NCBI GenBank assembly: GCA_020073215.1
Contig: JAIQFO010000047.1
Location: 1-37,073 of the forward strand
From: Terriglobia bacterium
GTDB lineage: Bacteria; Acidobacteriota; Terriglobia; Terriglobales; Acidobacteriaceae
Length of the DNA: 37,073 bases
Reading direction: 5' to 3'
Positions 24,670 through 31,895 of the stretch are shown piece by piece. Numbering within the stretch: position 1 is the stretch's first letter; every line of letters begins with the position of its first letter. Position numbers and translations under genes: made by a program. The notes below the pieces were generated by a model. It saw nothing but the letters and a program-made list of their open reading frames with translations, did not search any database and was not told the DNA's origin.

Positions 24670-25054
24670 GATCAGATTTTACTCTAGACGCGTAACGGGG
24701 CGTCAGCAAACCTACGGAAGAGACTGACCGTGGGCCGATAGTTGGCGAAGTCAGGCGTGGCTGTTGAAAAACTCTTTTCTTGGGATTTCGACACCGAAAC
24801 TTGTTCGTAAGTTATTGAACGTTCGTTCGCGATAGACGCAGAAAATTGCTGAAATTACTACTCTGGCTCCTTCTTAACAGCCACAGGCGATGGCGCTCAC
24901 GACTTGGATTGGCTGGGTCCGGATTCCGGTCGGTTCTCTGGCCATTGGAAACCAACCCAATTCAATGGTCTTGCACCTGAGGCTAACGCTGTTCCGCTCG
25001 TGGGATAATGCTGTTAACCGCTGCGAGTCGTTTCCAAGCTAAGCGCATCCAAAT
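24670..25054. other. 385-nt gene-free region with a MITE-like element
   Basis: No coding frame that I can support. It is visibly richer in A+T than its neighbours and contains the 128-bp inverted-repeat element at 24757-24884 (next entry). It separates the divergent small membrane gene and tldD. Confidence 0.6.
24757..24884. mobile_element. Candidate MITE, 128 bp (TIR GTGGCTGTT)
   Basis: A 9-bp terminal inverted repeat GTGGCTGTT/AACAGCCAC at 24757-24765 and 24876-24884, flanked on both sides by the same 4 bases AGGC (24753-24756 and 24885-24888), which looks like a target duplication. The interior is A+T-rich and noncoding. There is no second copy in the window, so the call rests on TIR plus duplication. 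Confidence 0.45.
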
Positions 25055-26515
25055 ATGGTGACTGCCTACCAGCAACGCTTCTTCTTTGATCACTACGGCC
25101 TTACGAATCACGACCTTGAGACTTATCTGGCCGCCGCGCTTTCGGCGGGCGGTGACTACGCCGACCTCTATTTCGAATACCTGACCTCGACCTCGCTGAT
25201 GGTCGACGAGTCGCTGGTCAAGTCCGCCTCGCAGGGAATTTCGGCGGGCTGCGGCGTGCGCGTAGTTTCCGGAGAGCGCACCGGGTACGCCTACACGGAC
25301 GATCTTTCTCCGCAGCGCATCCTTCATGCAGCCCGTACCGCGGCGCTGATTGCGAGCGCTCCCGCCAAGACGACGGTCGCCGGATTCCAGCAGAAACCGG
25401 CGCGCAGCCTGTACCCGGTGGCGTCGCCATCGGTGGATGCCGACATCACCGCCAAGGTCGAACTGCTGATGCGCGCCGATCGCACCGCTCGCAGCTACGA
25501 TCCGCGCATCAAGGAAGTGCGCGCCAGCTATGCCGACGAACTGAGGAACATCCTGGTGGTTGGCTCCGACGGCACTTTTGCGGAAGACTCGCAGCCGCTG
25601 GCGCGCGTGAATGTTTCCTGCATCGCAAAGACCGACGCGAGTTCGGGACGCGGCACATCGGGCGGCGGCGGACGAGTCGCGCTCGACTTCTTTTTCGGTA
25701 ACAAGACTCCCGAGTTCTTTGCTAAAGAGGCCGCGCGCCAGGCAATTCTGCAACTCGACGCGCGCGAAGCTCCGGCGGGAGATATGGAAGTCGTGCTCGG
25801 TCCGGGATGGCCCGGCGTCCTGCTGCACGAGGCCGTGGGCCACGGGTTGGAGGCCGATTTCAATCGCAAGAAGACGTCGGCATTCGCCGGTCTGATCGGC
25901 AAACGCGTGGCCAGCGAAAAGTGCACGGTGGTTGACAACGGCACCATGCCGTGGCGGCGAGGGTCATTGAACGTGGACGACGAAGGCCAGCCGACGCAGG
26001 AAACCGTGCTGATCGAGAATGGAATTCTGAAGGGATACCTCAGCGACAAGCTTTCATCGAAGCTGATGGGCCTGGCCGATACCGGCAACGGACGCCGCGA
26101 AAGTTACGAGCACATTCCGATGCCGCGCATGACCAACACCTACATGCTGGCCGGGCAAGACGATCCCGCGGACATTATTCGCTCGGTGAAGAATGGCGTG
26201 TACGCGGTGAACTTTGGCGGTGGACAGGTTGATATCACGAACGGCAAATTTGTCTTCTCGGCGTCGGAAGCCTATCTCATCGAAAACGGACAGATCACCG
26301 CCCCGATCAAGGGCGCAACCCTGATCGGCAACGGACCTGACGTGCTGACGCGGGTTTCGATGGTGGGCAACGATTTGAAACTTGATGAAGGTGTTGGCAC
26401 CTGCGGCAAAGATGGACAGGCCGTGCCGGTCGGCGTGGGTATCCCGACGATAAAGATCGATCGCCTGACCGTCGGCGGAACCGCGAAGCGGGAAACCGGC
26501 GGATTCATGCAGTAA
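25055..26515 (+). CDS. tldD: Metalloprotease TldD
   Basis: TldD forms a heterodimer with TldE (PmbA) that degrades unfolded peptides and processes some RiPPs and the CcdA antitoxin; TldD carries the active site. 486 aa, normal length. The zinc motif HEAVGHGLEAD (HExxxH) lies near residue 261, and the third ligand cysteine is in the conserved GTCGKDGQAVPVGVG (about 447-461). GGSGR-like stretches and NFGGGQVDITNGKFVF also match. The upstream ribosome binding site is weak; the ATG at 25055 gives the family N-terminus. tldE follows after 133 nt, so an operon is likely, although the gap holds an inverted repeat. Confidence 0.96.
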   Translation: MVTAYQQRFFFDHYGLTNHDLETYLAAALSAGGDYADLYFEYLTSTSLMVDESLVKSASQGISAGCGVRVVSGERTGYAYTDDLSPQRILHAARTAALIASAPAKTTVAGFQQKPARSLYPVASPSVDADITAKVELLMRADRTARSYDPRIKEVRASYADELRNILVVGSDGTFAEDSQPLARVNVSCIAKTDASSGRGTSGGGGRVALDFFFGNKTPEFFAKEAARQAILQLDAREAPAGDMEVVLGPGWPGVLLHEAVGHGLEADFNRKKTSAFAGLIGKRVASEKCTVVDNGTMPWRRGSLNVDDEGQPTQETVLIENGILKGYLSDKLSSKLMGLADTGNGRRESYEHIPMPRMTNTYMLAGQDDPADIIRSVKNGVYAVNFGGGQVDITNGKFVFSASEAYLIENGQITAPIKGATLIGNGPDVLTRVSMVGNDLKLDEGVGTCGKDGQAVPVGVGIPTIKIDRLTVGGTAKRETGGFMQ

Positions 26516-26527
26516 CAGCGATTCTCA

Positions 26528-26632
26528 CCACAGAGACACAGAGCCACAGAGAAAAACAACCTGAATAAGTTTTGATCCAGTGGCTCCGCAGGAGAATAAG
26601 AAAAGAAATTGGTTTTCTCTGTGTCTCTGTGG
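26528..26632. repeat. 16-bp perfect inverted repeat between tldD and tldE
   Basis: CCACAGAGACACAGAG at 26528-26543 and its exact reverse complement at 26617-26632, 73 nt apart. The left copy continues with a third CACAGAG unit at 8-bp period. The transcript of the operon could fold here into a long hairpin. Confidence 0.8.
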
Positions 26633-26648
26633 AGAAATAGTTCTCGAA

Positions 26649-28034
26649 ATGACAACAACTCTGGAAAATCAAGCACCTAAGCTCGATACCGATTTGCAGG
26701 AACTCGCCACTGACGTAGTCCGCCGTGCAACCGATGGCGGAGCTACGGCGGCGGAGTGTGTCGTCCGCGAGGGCGACGAATTTTCTACCGTGGTGCGGTT
26801 GGGCCAGGTCGAAACTCTGAAAGAGTCGGGCTCGCGCGCCATTGGCGTGCGCGTCTTCTTCGGACAGCGCGCGGCCAGCACCCATTCCAGCGATTTTTCC
26901 CCCGCTGGTATCGAGCGCATGTTGAAGTCCGCGCTCGAACTGGCCAAGATCACTTCCGAAGATCCGCACGCTGGAATTCCCGACGCCGCCAAACTCGGAT
27001 CGCTCACGGGCGACCTCCATCTCTACCACGAAGATGTGTACTCGCTGCCGGGTCCCGAGCGCATCGAGTACGCGCGGCGCGCCGAAAAGGCCGCGCTCGA
27101 CGCCGATTCTCGCATCAAGAACTCCGAGGGCGGTTCCTTCGACGCCGCCACCGGCAGAAAGGTGCTGGCAAATTCCCACGGCTTTGTCGGCGAATACCGG
27201 CGGTCGTACTGTTCGGTCGCTGTGGTGCCGATTGCGCAGGAAGAGAACGGCGGGATGCAGCGCGATTACTGGTATTCGGTGGCGCGCAGCCTGGCGAAGC
27301 TCGAGTCGGCGGAGCAGGTAGGAAAAGAAGCGGCACGCCGCACCCTGCGGCGCCTCGGCGCGCGCAAGGTCAAGACCGCACATGTGCCGGTGGTGCTCGA
27401 TCCCATGGTCGCAAGCTCCATGCTTGGACATATTTTCGAAGGAGTGAATGGCGACTCGGTCTATCGCGGCGCCTCGTTCCTGGCGGGAAAACTGGGGCAG
27501 AAAATTGCGGGACCGAACGTCACCGTCATTGATGACGGCACCATGTCCGGCGGTTTCGGCACCACGCCGTTTGATGACGAAGGCATTCCCACCCGGCGCA
27601 CGGTAGTGATCGAGAACGGAATTCTGAAGTCGTATCTGCTGAATACCTACACGGCGAAGAAGTTGGGCCTGGAAACTACCGCCAACGCCTCCCGTGGACT
27701 CGCCGGGACGCCCGGAATCGGGCCGGGGAATTACTTTCTGGAACCGGGGCCGAAGACCCCGAAGCAGATTATTGCGGAGATCAAAGACGGCCTCTATGTC
27801 ACCGAGTTTCTCGGTCACGGCGCCAACTTAGTCACCGGAGATTACTCCCGCGGAGCGTCGGGCATGTGGATCGTCAACGGCGAACTGGCCTATCCAGTGG
27901 AAGAGATCACGGTGGCCGGCAATCTCAAGGACATCTTCTGCAATATTTCCGAGATTGGCAGCGACCTGGAATTCCGCGGCAGCGTGGCGTCGCCGACTAT
28001 CCGCATCGACGGCCTGACGGTAGGCGGAACGTAA
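26649..28034 (+). CDS. tldE: TldE/PmbA, partner of TldD
   Basis: Catalytically inactive-site partner of TldD in the TldD/E heterodimeric protease. 461 aa. N-terminal segment DVVRRATDGGATAAECVVRE matches the PmbA/TldD fold; there is no HExxxH motif, as expected (the position reads VASSMLGHIFEGVNGDSVYR). C-terminal segments VIENGILKSYLLNTYTAKKL and TEFLGHGANLVTGDYSRGAS are diagnostic for PmbA. The ATG at 26649 is chosen because the family starts there; the frame is open upstream only through the inverted repeat. Probably co-transcribed with tldD. Confidence 0.95.
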   Translation: MTTTLENQAPKLDTDLQELATDVVRRATDGGATAAECVVREGDEFSTVVRLGQVETLKESGSRAIGVRVFFGQRAASTHSSDFSPAGIERMLKSALELAKITSEDPHAGIPDAAKLGSLTGDLHLYHEDVYSLPGPERIEYARRAEKAALDADSRIKNSEGGSFDAATGRKVLANSHGFVGEYRRSYCSVAVVPIAQEENGGMQRDYWYSVARSLAKLESAEQVGKEAARRTLRRLGARKVKTAHVPVVLDPMVASSMLGHIFEGVNGDSVYRGASFLAGKLGQKIAGPNVTVIDDGTMSGGFGTTPFDDEGIPTRRTVVIENGILKSYLLNTYTAKKLGLETTANASRGLAGTPGIGPGNYFLEPGPKTPKQIIAEIKDGLYVTEFLGHGANLVTGDYSRGASGMWIVNGELAYPVEEITVAGNLKDIFCNISEIGSDLEFRGSVASPTIRIDGLTVGGT

Positions 28035-28044
28035 CAGGACCCGC

Positions 28045-28090
28045 GTGGGGACAGCCGCCCCCGGCTGTCCAGGCGGAGCGAAGCTCCGCA
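28045..28090. repeat. Double-hairpin repeat with altered, still paired stems
   Basis: GTGGGGACAGCCG, then CGGCTGTCC, followed by CGGAGC...GCTCCG. Compared with the copy at 10701, both stems differ in sequence but remain complementary. It lies just after the tldE stop. Confidence 0.75.
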
Positions 28091-28134
28091 GTAAATCGCG
28101 ATGCGGATCGCCTCCGCGAAGGCGTCTGTTCAAC

Positions 28135-28873
28135 TCACGGCAGCAGAACGGCTGCCTCCAACAATTCGCCGCCAAATGGCGAATTGCTCCACTTCTCCAA
28201 TCCACTCGCCAACTTCTGTTTCACTTCAGGCCGCCGCAGCCAATCGACGATCTGCTGCCACTGCTCCCTGCGATCCGCCCAATAACCGCCACCCGGGCCC
28301 GTCGCATTGGGCACACTGTCCAAAACTATCATTTGGGCCAGATTGCGATGCGCATTGAACGACGATGCAGCCAGCCACTGATCGAGGTAAGGCGACAAGT
28401 CGTTTTCCGCTTGCGCAAAAGAGCAAAAGCCAGTCATATGCTCCGTCTGTCAGTTCGTTCGGGTCAGAGTCCAATATGGCAATCCAGACGGCCCGGGCAT
28501 AGCTTGAAATCGCGGTTTGTTCTGCAGCCGGCCATGTATGCCAGGAAGTTGCACCGCATGATGCGTAGATCAGCTTGCGAAACACGCATTGGGGATCTAC
28601 TGCAAAATCGGCGGAGTCCAGCACTAACAACTCAAAGATGCGCGGCATGAAGTGCTTCAAGTCGCTTTCACTACCCCATGTGTACAACGCGTCCATGGTA
28701 TAGCTGCGCAGGTCTTCCGGGCCGAGTTTCCGCAACGGTTTGGAACGAAGGCGTTGATCGTCTTCTGGCGAATGACAGCATGGGCACGGTTCAGTGTCAG
28801 GATTGAGGCGATAGCTTTCGAAGACATGGTACAGATTCTCGATGGCCTCGCGCAGCTCCGACGTCTGCATCAT
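28135..28873 (-). pseudogene. Conserved hypothetical with CPCC motif, frameshifted
   Basis: One gene in two frames. From the ATG at 28873 (MMQTSELREAIENLYHVFES) the frame runs through PCPCCHSPEDDQRLRSKPLR, RSYTMDALYTWGSESDLKHF and PRIFELLVLDSADF to GAYDWLLLFCA near 28425; there the sequence continues sensibly only in the +1 frame as AENDLSPYLDQWLAASSFNA, ending at 28135. The joined length 739 nt is 3n+1, so one extra base explains it. The CxxC followed by an LR-L-x-DL-x-Y-x-ALxTWG pattern is a conserved bacterial family of unknown function that I recognise by sequence pattern. Genuine pseudogene or sequence error cannot be told apart here. An open frame extending upstream to 29236 is a shadow. 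Confidence 0.65.
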
Positions 28874-28879
28874 GTGGAT

Positions 28880-28910
28880 ATTATAGGAGGGATGATTCGA
28901 CGACCGACAA
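28880..28910 (-). promoter_or_regulatory. Possible promoter of the CPCC gene (leaderless)
   Basis: On the minus strand a perfect TATAAT (28880-28885) lies 6 nt before the ATG at 28873, with TTGTCG (28905-28910) 19 nt upstream of it. If used, transcription would begin at or next to the start codon, giving a leaderless mRNA. There is no SD sequence for this ATG, which fits. Confidence 0.4.
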
Positions 28911-28951
28911 CCGTTAGTAACGGTACTTATCCGAGGTAAACTTTTACTTAA

Positions 28952-29323
28952 ATGAAATTCGCGAAGGTTGTTTTCTGGGCTGCGGGCATCTGGGGCGTTC
29001 TGGTGCTCACCCCGCTGTATTTCATGTTCGATGTGATTGGCCGGCAGGATCCGCCGCCGATCACCCATCCCGCGTTTTACTACGGCTTCGTCGGAGTCGG
29101 GCTCGCCTGGCAGATCGCATTTCTGATCATCGCCACCAATCCTGCGCGCTTCCGCCCGCTCATGATCGCCGGCATAGTCGAAAAACTCAGTTATGCAGCG
29201 GCCCTTATTGTTCTGTATTTGGAGCGTCGCTTGCATGCGTCCGACTTGACGTTTGGGGTCGTCGATTTGCTGTTCGGGGTGCTGTTTGTGCTTGCCTTTC
29301 TTCGAACAAAGGACATGGCTTAG
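28952..29323 (+). CDS. Hypothetical four-TM membrane protein
   Basis: 123 aa with four hydrophobic helices: VVFWAAGIWGVLVLTPLYFM, YGFVGVGLAWQIAFLIIATN, a third around LMIAGIVEKLSYAAALIVLY and a last at FGVVDLLFGVLFVLAFL. Acidic/basic loops are short. The pattern is of a small inner-membrane protein; I do not recognise a named family. It is divergent from the broken CPCC gene. Only a weak SD-like GAGG lies upstream. Confidence 0.65.
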   Translation: MKFAKVVFWAAGIWGVLVLTPLYFMFDVIGRQDPPPITHPAFYYGFVGVGLAWQIAFLIIATNPARFRPLMIAGIVEKLSYAAALIVLYLERRLHASDLTFGVVDLLFGVLFVLAFLRTKDMA

Positions 29324-29413
29324 GAACTAGATCGTGCGCTTGCAGCGTAAGGGTTGGCGGGCAGCGAATCCCACTCATCGCAAAGAACGCGATGAGTGGG
29401 GCACCCCGGGCTT

Positions 29414-29899
29414 TCAGGTTAGTCCGCGCAATGTCTTCAGCAACTCCTCAACACTTGGCAACTGGTCAATCGGGTAGACCTTGGCAAAGGCGATCTTCCC
29501 ATTCTTATCGACAACAAAGGCGGCGCGCTCGCTGATGCCGGCCAGCGGCGGGCCTTCGCGCAGGATGCCGAATTTTTTCGTCACTTCGGCATGGGGATAG
29601 AAATCGGAGCAGAGAGGAACCTCGACGGGGCCGACTTCCTCCCGCCGCCAGGCAATGTGGCTGGGGATGGAGTCCACGCTGATGTCCAGAACCTGGGCAT
29701 TGAGCGCCTCGAACTCTTGGCGATGGGCGTCGAGTTCGGGCACTTGCATGGCTCAAGTTGGGGTCCAGTCGAGGGGGTGGAAGGTGACGACCAGATTCCT
29801 GGTGCCGAGATAGTCGCGCGAGCGCATCGTAATCTGGCGTTCGCCCGCCACCGCGGGAAGTTCAAAATCCGGCGCCGGATCGCCGACCTTCAGAGGCAT
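29414..29899 (-). CDS. AhpE/Bcp-like peroxiredoxin with TGA at the peroxidatic position (candidate selenoprotein)
   Basis: Peroxiredoxins reduce H2O2 and organic peroxides with an active-site Cys in PxxxTxxC. Reading from the ATG at 29899 (GGAG 8 nt upstream): MPLKVGDPAPDFELPAVAGE, the core fold, then FHPLDWTPT at residues 40-48, an in-frame TGA as codon 49 (29753-29755), and straight on without frame change as AMQVPELDAHRQEFEALNAQ through ISVDS, ERAAFVVDKNGKIAFAKVY and a stop at 29414. With the TGA read through the protein is 161 aa, the usual length. The TGA falls exactly on the catalytic Cys. All other conserved residues are retained. A stem-loop follows the TGA. If taken as a stop, only a 111-aa fragment from ATG 29749 would be called. 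Sec insertion machinery is not in this window; a nonsense mutation or base error (TGC/TGT to TGA) is the alternative. Confidence 0.6.
29704..29743 (-). promoter_or_regulatory. SECIS-like stem-loop 9 nt after the in-frame TGA
   Basis: On the minus strand, GTGCCCGAACTC pairs with GAGTTCG-A-GGCGC (12 bp including one G-U, one bulged A). The apical loop of 15 nt begins with G. The stem starts 9 nt after the TGA, and the loop is about 22-36 nt from it, in the range used by bacterial SECIS elements. It is inside the coding frame, as bacterial SECIS elements are. Stem-loops of this size also arise by chance in GC-rich coding DNA. Confidence 0.4.
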
Positions 29900-29946
29900 A
29901 CCGTTCTCCAATCCAATCAAAATTGTAATTGAGATTGAGAATGCCA

Positions 29947-30001
29947 GCCCCTAAAGGGGCAGTTGATTCCTGGAAATTTGCGGTATCGCTAAAGCGATAC
30001 C
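29947..30001. repeat. Two CTAAAG-core palindromes
   Basis: GCCC-CTAAAG-GGGC (29947-29960) and GGTATCG-CTAAAG-CGATACC (29982-30001). Both arms differ from other copies but remain perfectly paired. They sit in the 196-nt gap between the peroxiredoxin gene and the STAS gene. Confidence 0.85.
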
Positions 30002-30095
30002 CTGATGCGAAGCGCGATTTAACCTCTAGTCCTCACCTTCAGGAATTAACCTGCTTTTAACATTCACCGTGTCATTCGCCGTTAACATTTGTCGC

Positions 30096-30440
30096 ATGCC
30101 TGAGCAGGCTTTACACATTGAAGAACTTCCTGGGTCGCGGGAGGGAATCCGCATCCTGCGCCTGGCCGGACCCCTGACGCTTGCCAATGTATTCGGCTTT
30201 CAATCGAAGGTGCGCGCCGACACCTCGAAGGCGCTGATTCTCGACTTCACGAACGTGCCCCTCGCGGATTCGGCGGGGATTGGGGCGTTGGTTGGGGCTT
30301 ATGTCACGCGACAAAAAAATGGACGCAGTTTGGGACTGGTGGGCGTGAATCAGCGCATCCACCAGGCTCTCGAAGTCACGCGGGTGGAAAGCTTTTTTCG
30401 TTTCTACGGAACGGTTACCGAGGCCGAGCATACGGCTTGA
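30096..30440 (+). CDS. STAS-domain protein (anti-sigma factor antagonist-like)
   Basis: 114 aa, a single STAS domain. The signature LILDFTNVPLADSAGIGALV holds the Asp-Ser at which SpoIIAA-type antagonists are phosphorylated. Such proteins release sigma factors or regulators from serine-kinase anti-sigma partners. No kinase or sigma gene is adjacent. The ATG at 30096 (MPEQALHIEELPG) is preferred over one at 30069, since the fold starts there; the SD is weak. A second STAS gene lies 750 bp away. Confidence 0.85.
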   Translation: MPEQALHIEELPGSREGIRILRLAGPLTLANVFGFQSKVRADTSKALILDFTNVPLADSAGIGALVGAYVTRQKNGRSLGLVGVNQRIHQALEVTRVESFFRFYGTVTEAEHTA

Positions 30441-30570
30441 GGGCGTGCGCTGGATTTCGGTCGTCCCTCCGGGACTCTAGTTGGTTCTCGCATCTTTCCC
30501 AGGGCTGAAGCGCTGGGCTAAGCCTGGCCGTCCCTCCGGGACTTGAAGAGCAATCCCAATCCTCCCGAGA

Positions 30571-30603
30571 AAAGAGAAGCGGTCTGGCCGGCTGCTCTTT
30601 TTC
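30571..30603 (+). terminator. Weak terminator after the STAS gene
   Basis: Imperfect stem AGAGAAGCGG...CCGGCTGCTCT (one mismatch, one bulge) followed by a run of T. It stands 130 nt after the STAS stop, back to back with the cspA terminator. Confidence 0.4.
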
Positions 30604-30604
30604 C

Positions 30605-30638
30605 GAAAAAAGAAAGGCGGCCTGCCCGGCCGCCCTTC
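30605..30638 (-). terminator. Rho-independent terminator of cspA
   Basis: On the minus strand an 11-bp stem GAAGGGCGGCC/GGCCGCCTTTC (one G-U), loop 5 nt, then six T. It starts 24 nt after the cspA stop. Confidence 0.9.
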
Positions 30639-30661
30639 TTTTCCCGAATTTTGGTTGTGGC

Positions 30662-30862
30662 TTAGACGCCTTTGACGTTCTCTGCCTGCCAGCCTTTGGG
30701 GCCTTTAACTACGTCAAACTGAACTTGTTGACCCTCCTGCAGGCTGCGAAAGCCGTTTGCCTGAATCGCGGAGAAGTGAACGAATACGTCCTCGCCATTC
30801 TGGCGGCTGATGAAACCATAGCCCTTGGCATCGTTAAACCACTTTACTGTTCCTGTTTCCAT
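30662..30862 (-). CDS. cspA: Cold-shock protein CspA family
   Basis: Single-stranded nucleic acid chaperone, one cold-shock domain of 66 aa. RNP1 is KGYGFISRQ, RNP2 is DVFVHFSAI; begins METGTVKWFNDAKGYGF and ends GWQAENVKGV, the complete family length. The frame is open for 16 codons upstream of the ATG at 30862 but the family starts at MxTGTVKWFN. Terminator downstream; long leader upstream, usual for cold-shock genes. Confidence 0.97.
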   Translation of the reverse strand: METGTVKWFNDAKGYGFISRQNGEDVFVHFSAIQANGFRSLQEGQQVQFDVVKGPKGWQAENVKGV

Positions 30863-31190
30863 GATGTTGCTGTGTTCCTTTTGTGTTGAGGTATGCGCTG
30901 GAACTCGCATAGTGCAGGCAGGTCACGCTTTAGAGCGGGGTACTGCTGAACAGCCGCAAAGATCAAACGCACCTAAATTGTACATAATTGGGGGTAAATG
31001 GCTAGAAAATTCTGTGCTTACGGCCGTAACGCGCCCCGGTACATATTTGCCTGCAGCCCTCCCGAAAATTCCCGGTTTCACGTCTCCGTCCTTTTGTATC
31101 TAGCTGAGAAATAATGCCTATTTCGCTTTGGCAGAGTTATTGCTCTTCGTGGTCGGGAAGAGGATTACGGAAGGGCTCTGGAGGCATTCC
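30863..31190. other. 328-nt gene-free region, cspA leader and promoter region
   Basis: No coding frame. On the minus strand a TACAAT (30977-30982) could be a -10 element, which would give a cspA leader of about 110 nt; no good -35 is present. The region also holds the start context of the STAS gene at 31191. I see no other signal. Confidence 0.35.
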
Positions 31191-31556
31191 ATGCTAGCCA
31201 TACACGTCGAGAACCTGGGCGACCTGGCAGTGGTAGAGTGCAAAGGCAGGATCGTCCGCAGCGAATCCGTTTTCAAACTGCGCGATGTTGTGCAGGCGCA
31301 AGCAGACGCCCGCATCATCGCCGTCGACCTTTCCGAAGTGGAAGCCATGGGTGGCGGCGGCTTGGGCATGTTGACGTTACTCGATCGATGGGCACGACAA
31401 CACGATATTCAATTCAAGCTGTTCAGCCCCTCCAGATCGGTAATGGAAGGCTTGGTGGGCAACCGGTCGATCCTGAACTTCGAGATTGTGACCTTCCATG
31501 GGATGATGAGCATCCTGGCCGCTTCCGATCGCCAATATGCGTCGCTTGCGGCCTGA
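31191..31556 (+). CDS. Second STAS-domain protein
   Basis: 121 aa, single STAS fold: MLAIHVENLGDLAVVECKGR, IIAVDLSEVEAMGGGGLGML, then a LxxW helix and a VMEGLVGNRSIL segment. In the position of the usual phospho-acceptor Ser the sequence reads EVEAMGGGGLG, so the DS of STAS antagonists is missing and regulation by serine phosphorylation is unlikely. GGAGG 7 nt upstream makes the ATG at 31191 secure. Not in an operon with the first STAS gene (cspA lies between, on the other strand). Confidence 0.85.
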   Translation: MLAIHVENLGDLAVVECKGRIVRSESVFKLRDVVQAQADARIIAVDLSEVEAMGGGGLGMLTLLDRWARQHDIQFKLFSPSRSVMEGLVGNRSILNFEIVTFHGMMSILAASDRQYASLAA

Positions 31557-31895
31557 TCGTTGGGCTGGGACATTCAGAGCAAGCGCCTGGCCCGCAGGGG
31601 CTAAAGCCCCCGTTTTTGTTGGCCGATAGCGGCACGGCTGAAACAGCTTGCGAAAAAAGTCGTCCGTGAGCGAGGGCGGTGCCCTCAGCGGCTAAAGCCG
31701 GATTCAAAACAATGCACTTATTGCAGCGGTAAACCGCTGCTCCACCCAAAATCAAGTACAACACCGACTTTTTCCGCAAGCTGTGAAAGCCGTGCCCTTC
31801 CCAAAGCCATTCCTTCCCGAAGCCATTTATATGAGATGGGTGACGAGTTATGGCCCTGGTTTGCAACTTCCACGAGGCTCATTCATCATCAGAGA
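31557..31895. other. 339-nt repeat-filled region
   Basis: No gene. It contains CTAAAG palindromes at 31598-31611 (GGGG/CCCC arms) and 31689-31700, a disrupted GGCACGG-core palindrome, and inside it the 140-bp element at 31644-31783. Confidence 0.6.
31644..31783. mobile_element. MITE-like element, 140 bp, inserted in an older repeat
   Basis: Terminal inverted repeats of 19 bp: CAGCTTGCGAAAAAAGTCG (31644-31662) and the inverse at 31765-31783, 18 of 19 matching. It is flanked by a 5-bp direct repeat TGAAA (31639-31643 and 31784-31788). Removing the element plus one TGAAA restores an almost intact GGCACGGCTGAAAGCCGTGCC palindrome, so it inserted into the CTGAAG palindrome. The interior holds another CTAAAG palindrome and a GCGGTAAACCGC palindrome. 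Confidence 0.7.

Noticed and set aside
28874..29236. Upstream extension of the CPCC gene to 29236
   Set aside because: It overlaps the four-TM gene at 28952 on the other strand, and the residues lack any pattern; the family begins at about 28873.
30977..30982. Strong cspA promoter
   Set aside because: The TACAAT has no good -35 element at the right distance; it is kept only as a weak note in the region entry.
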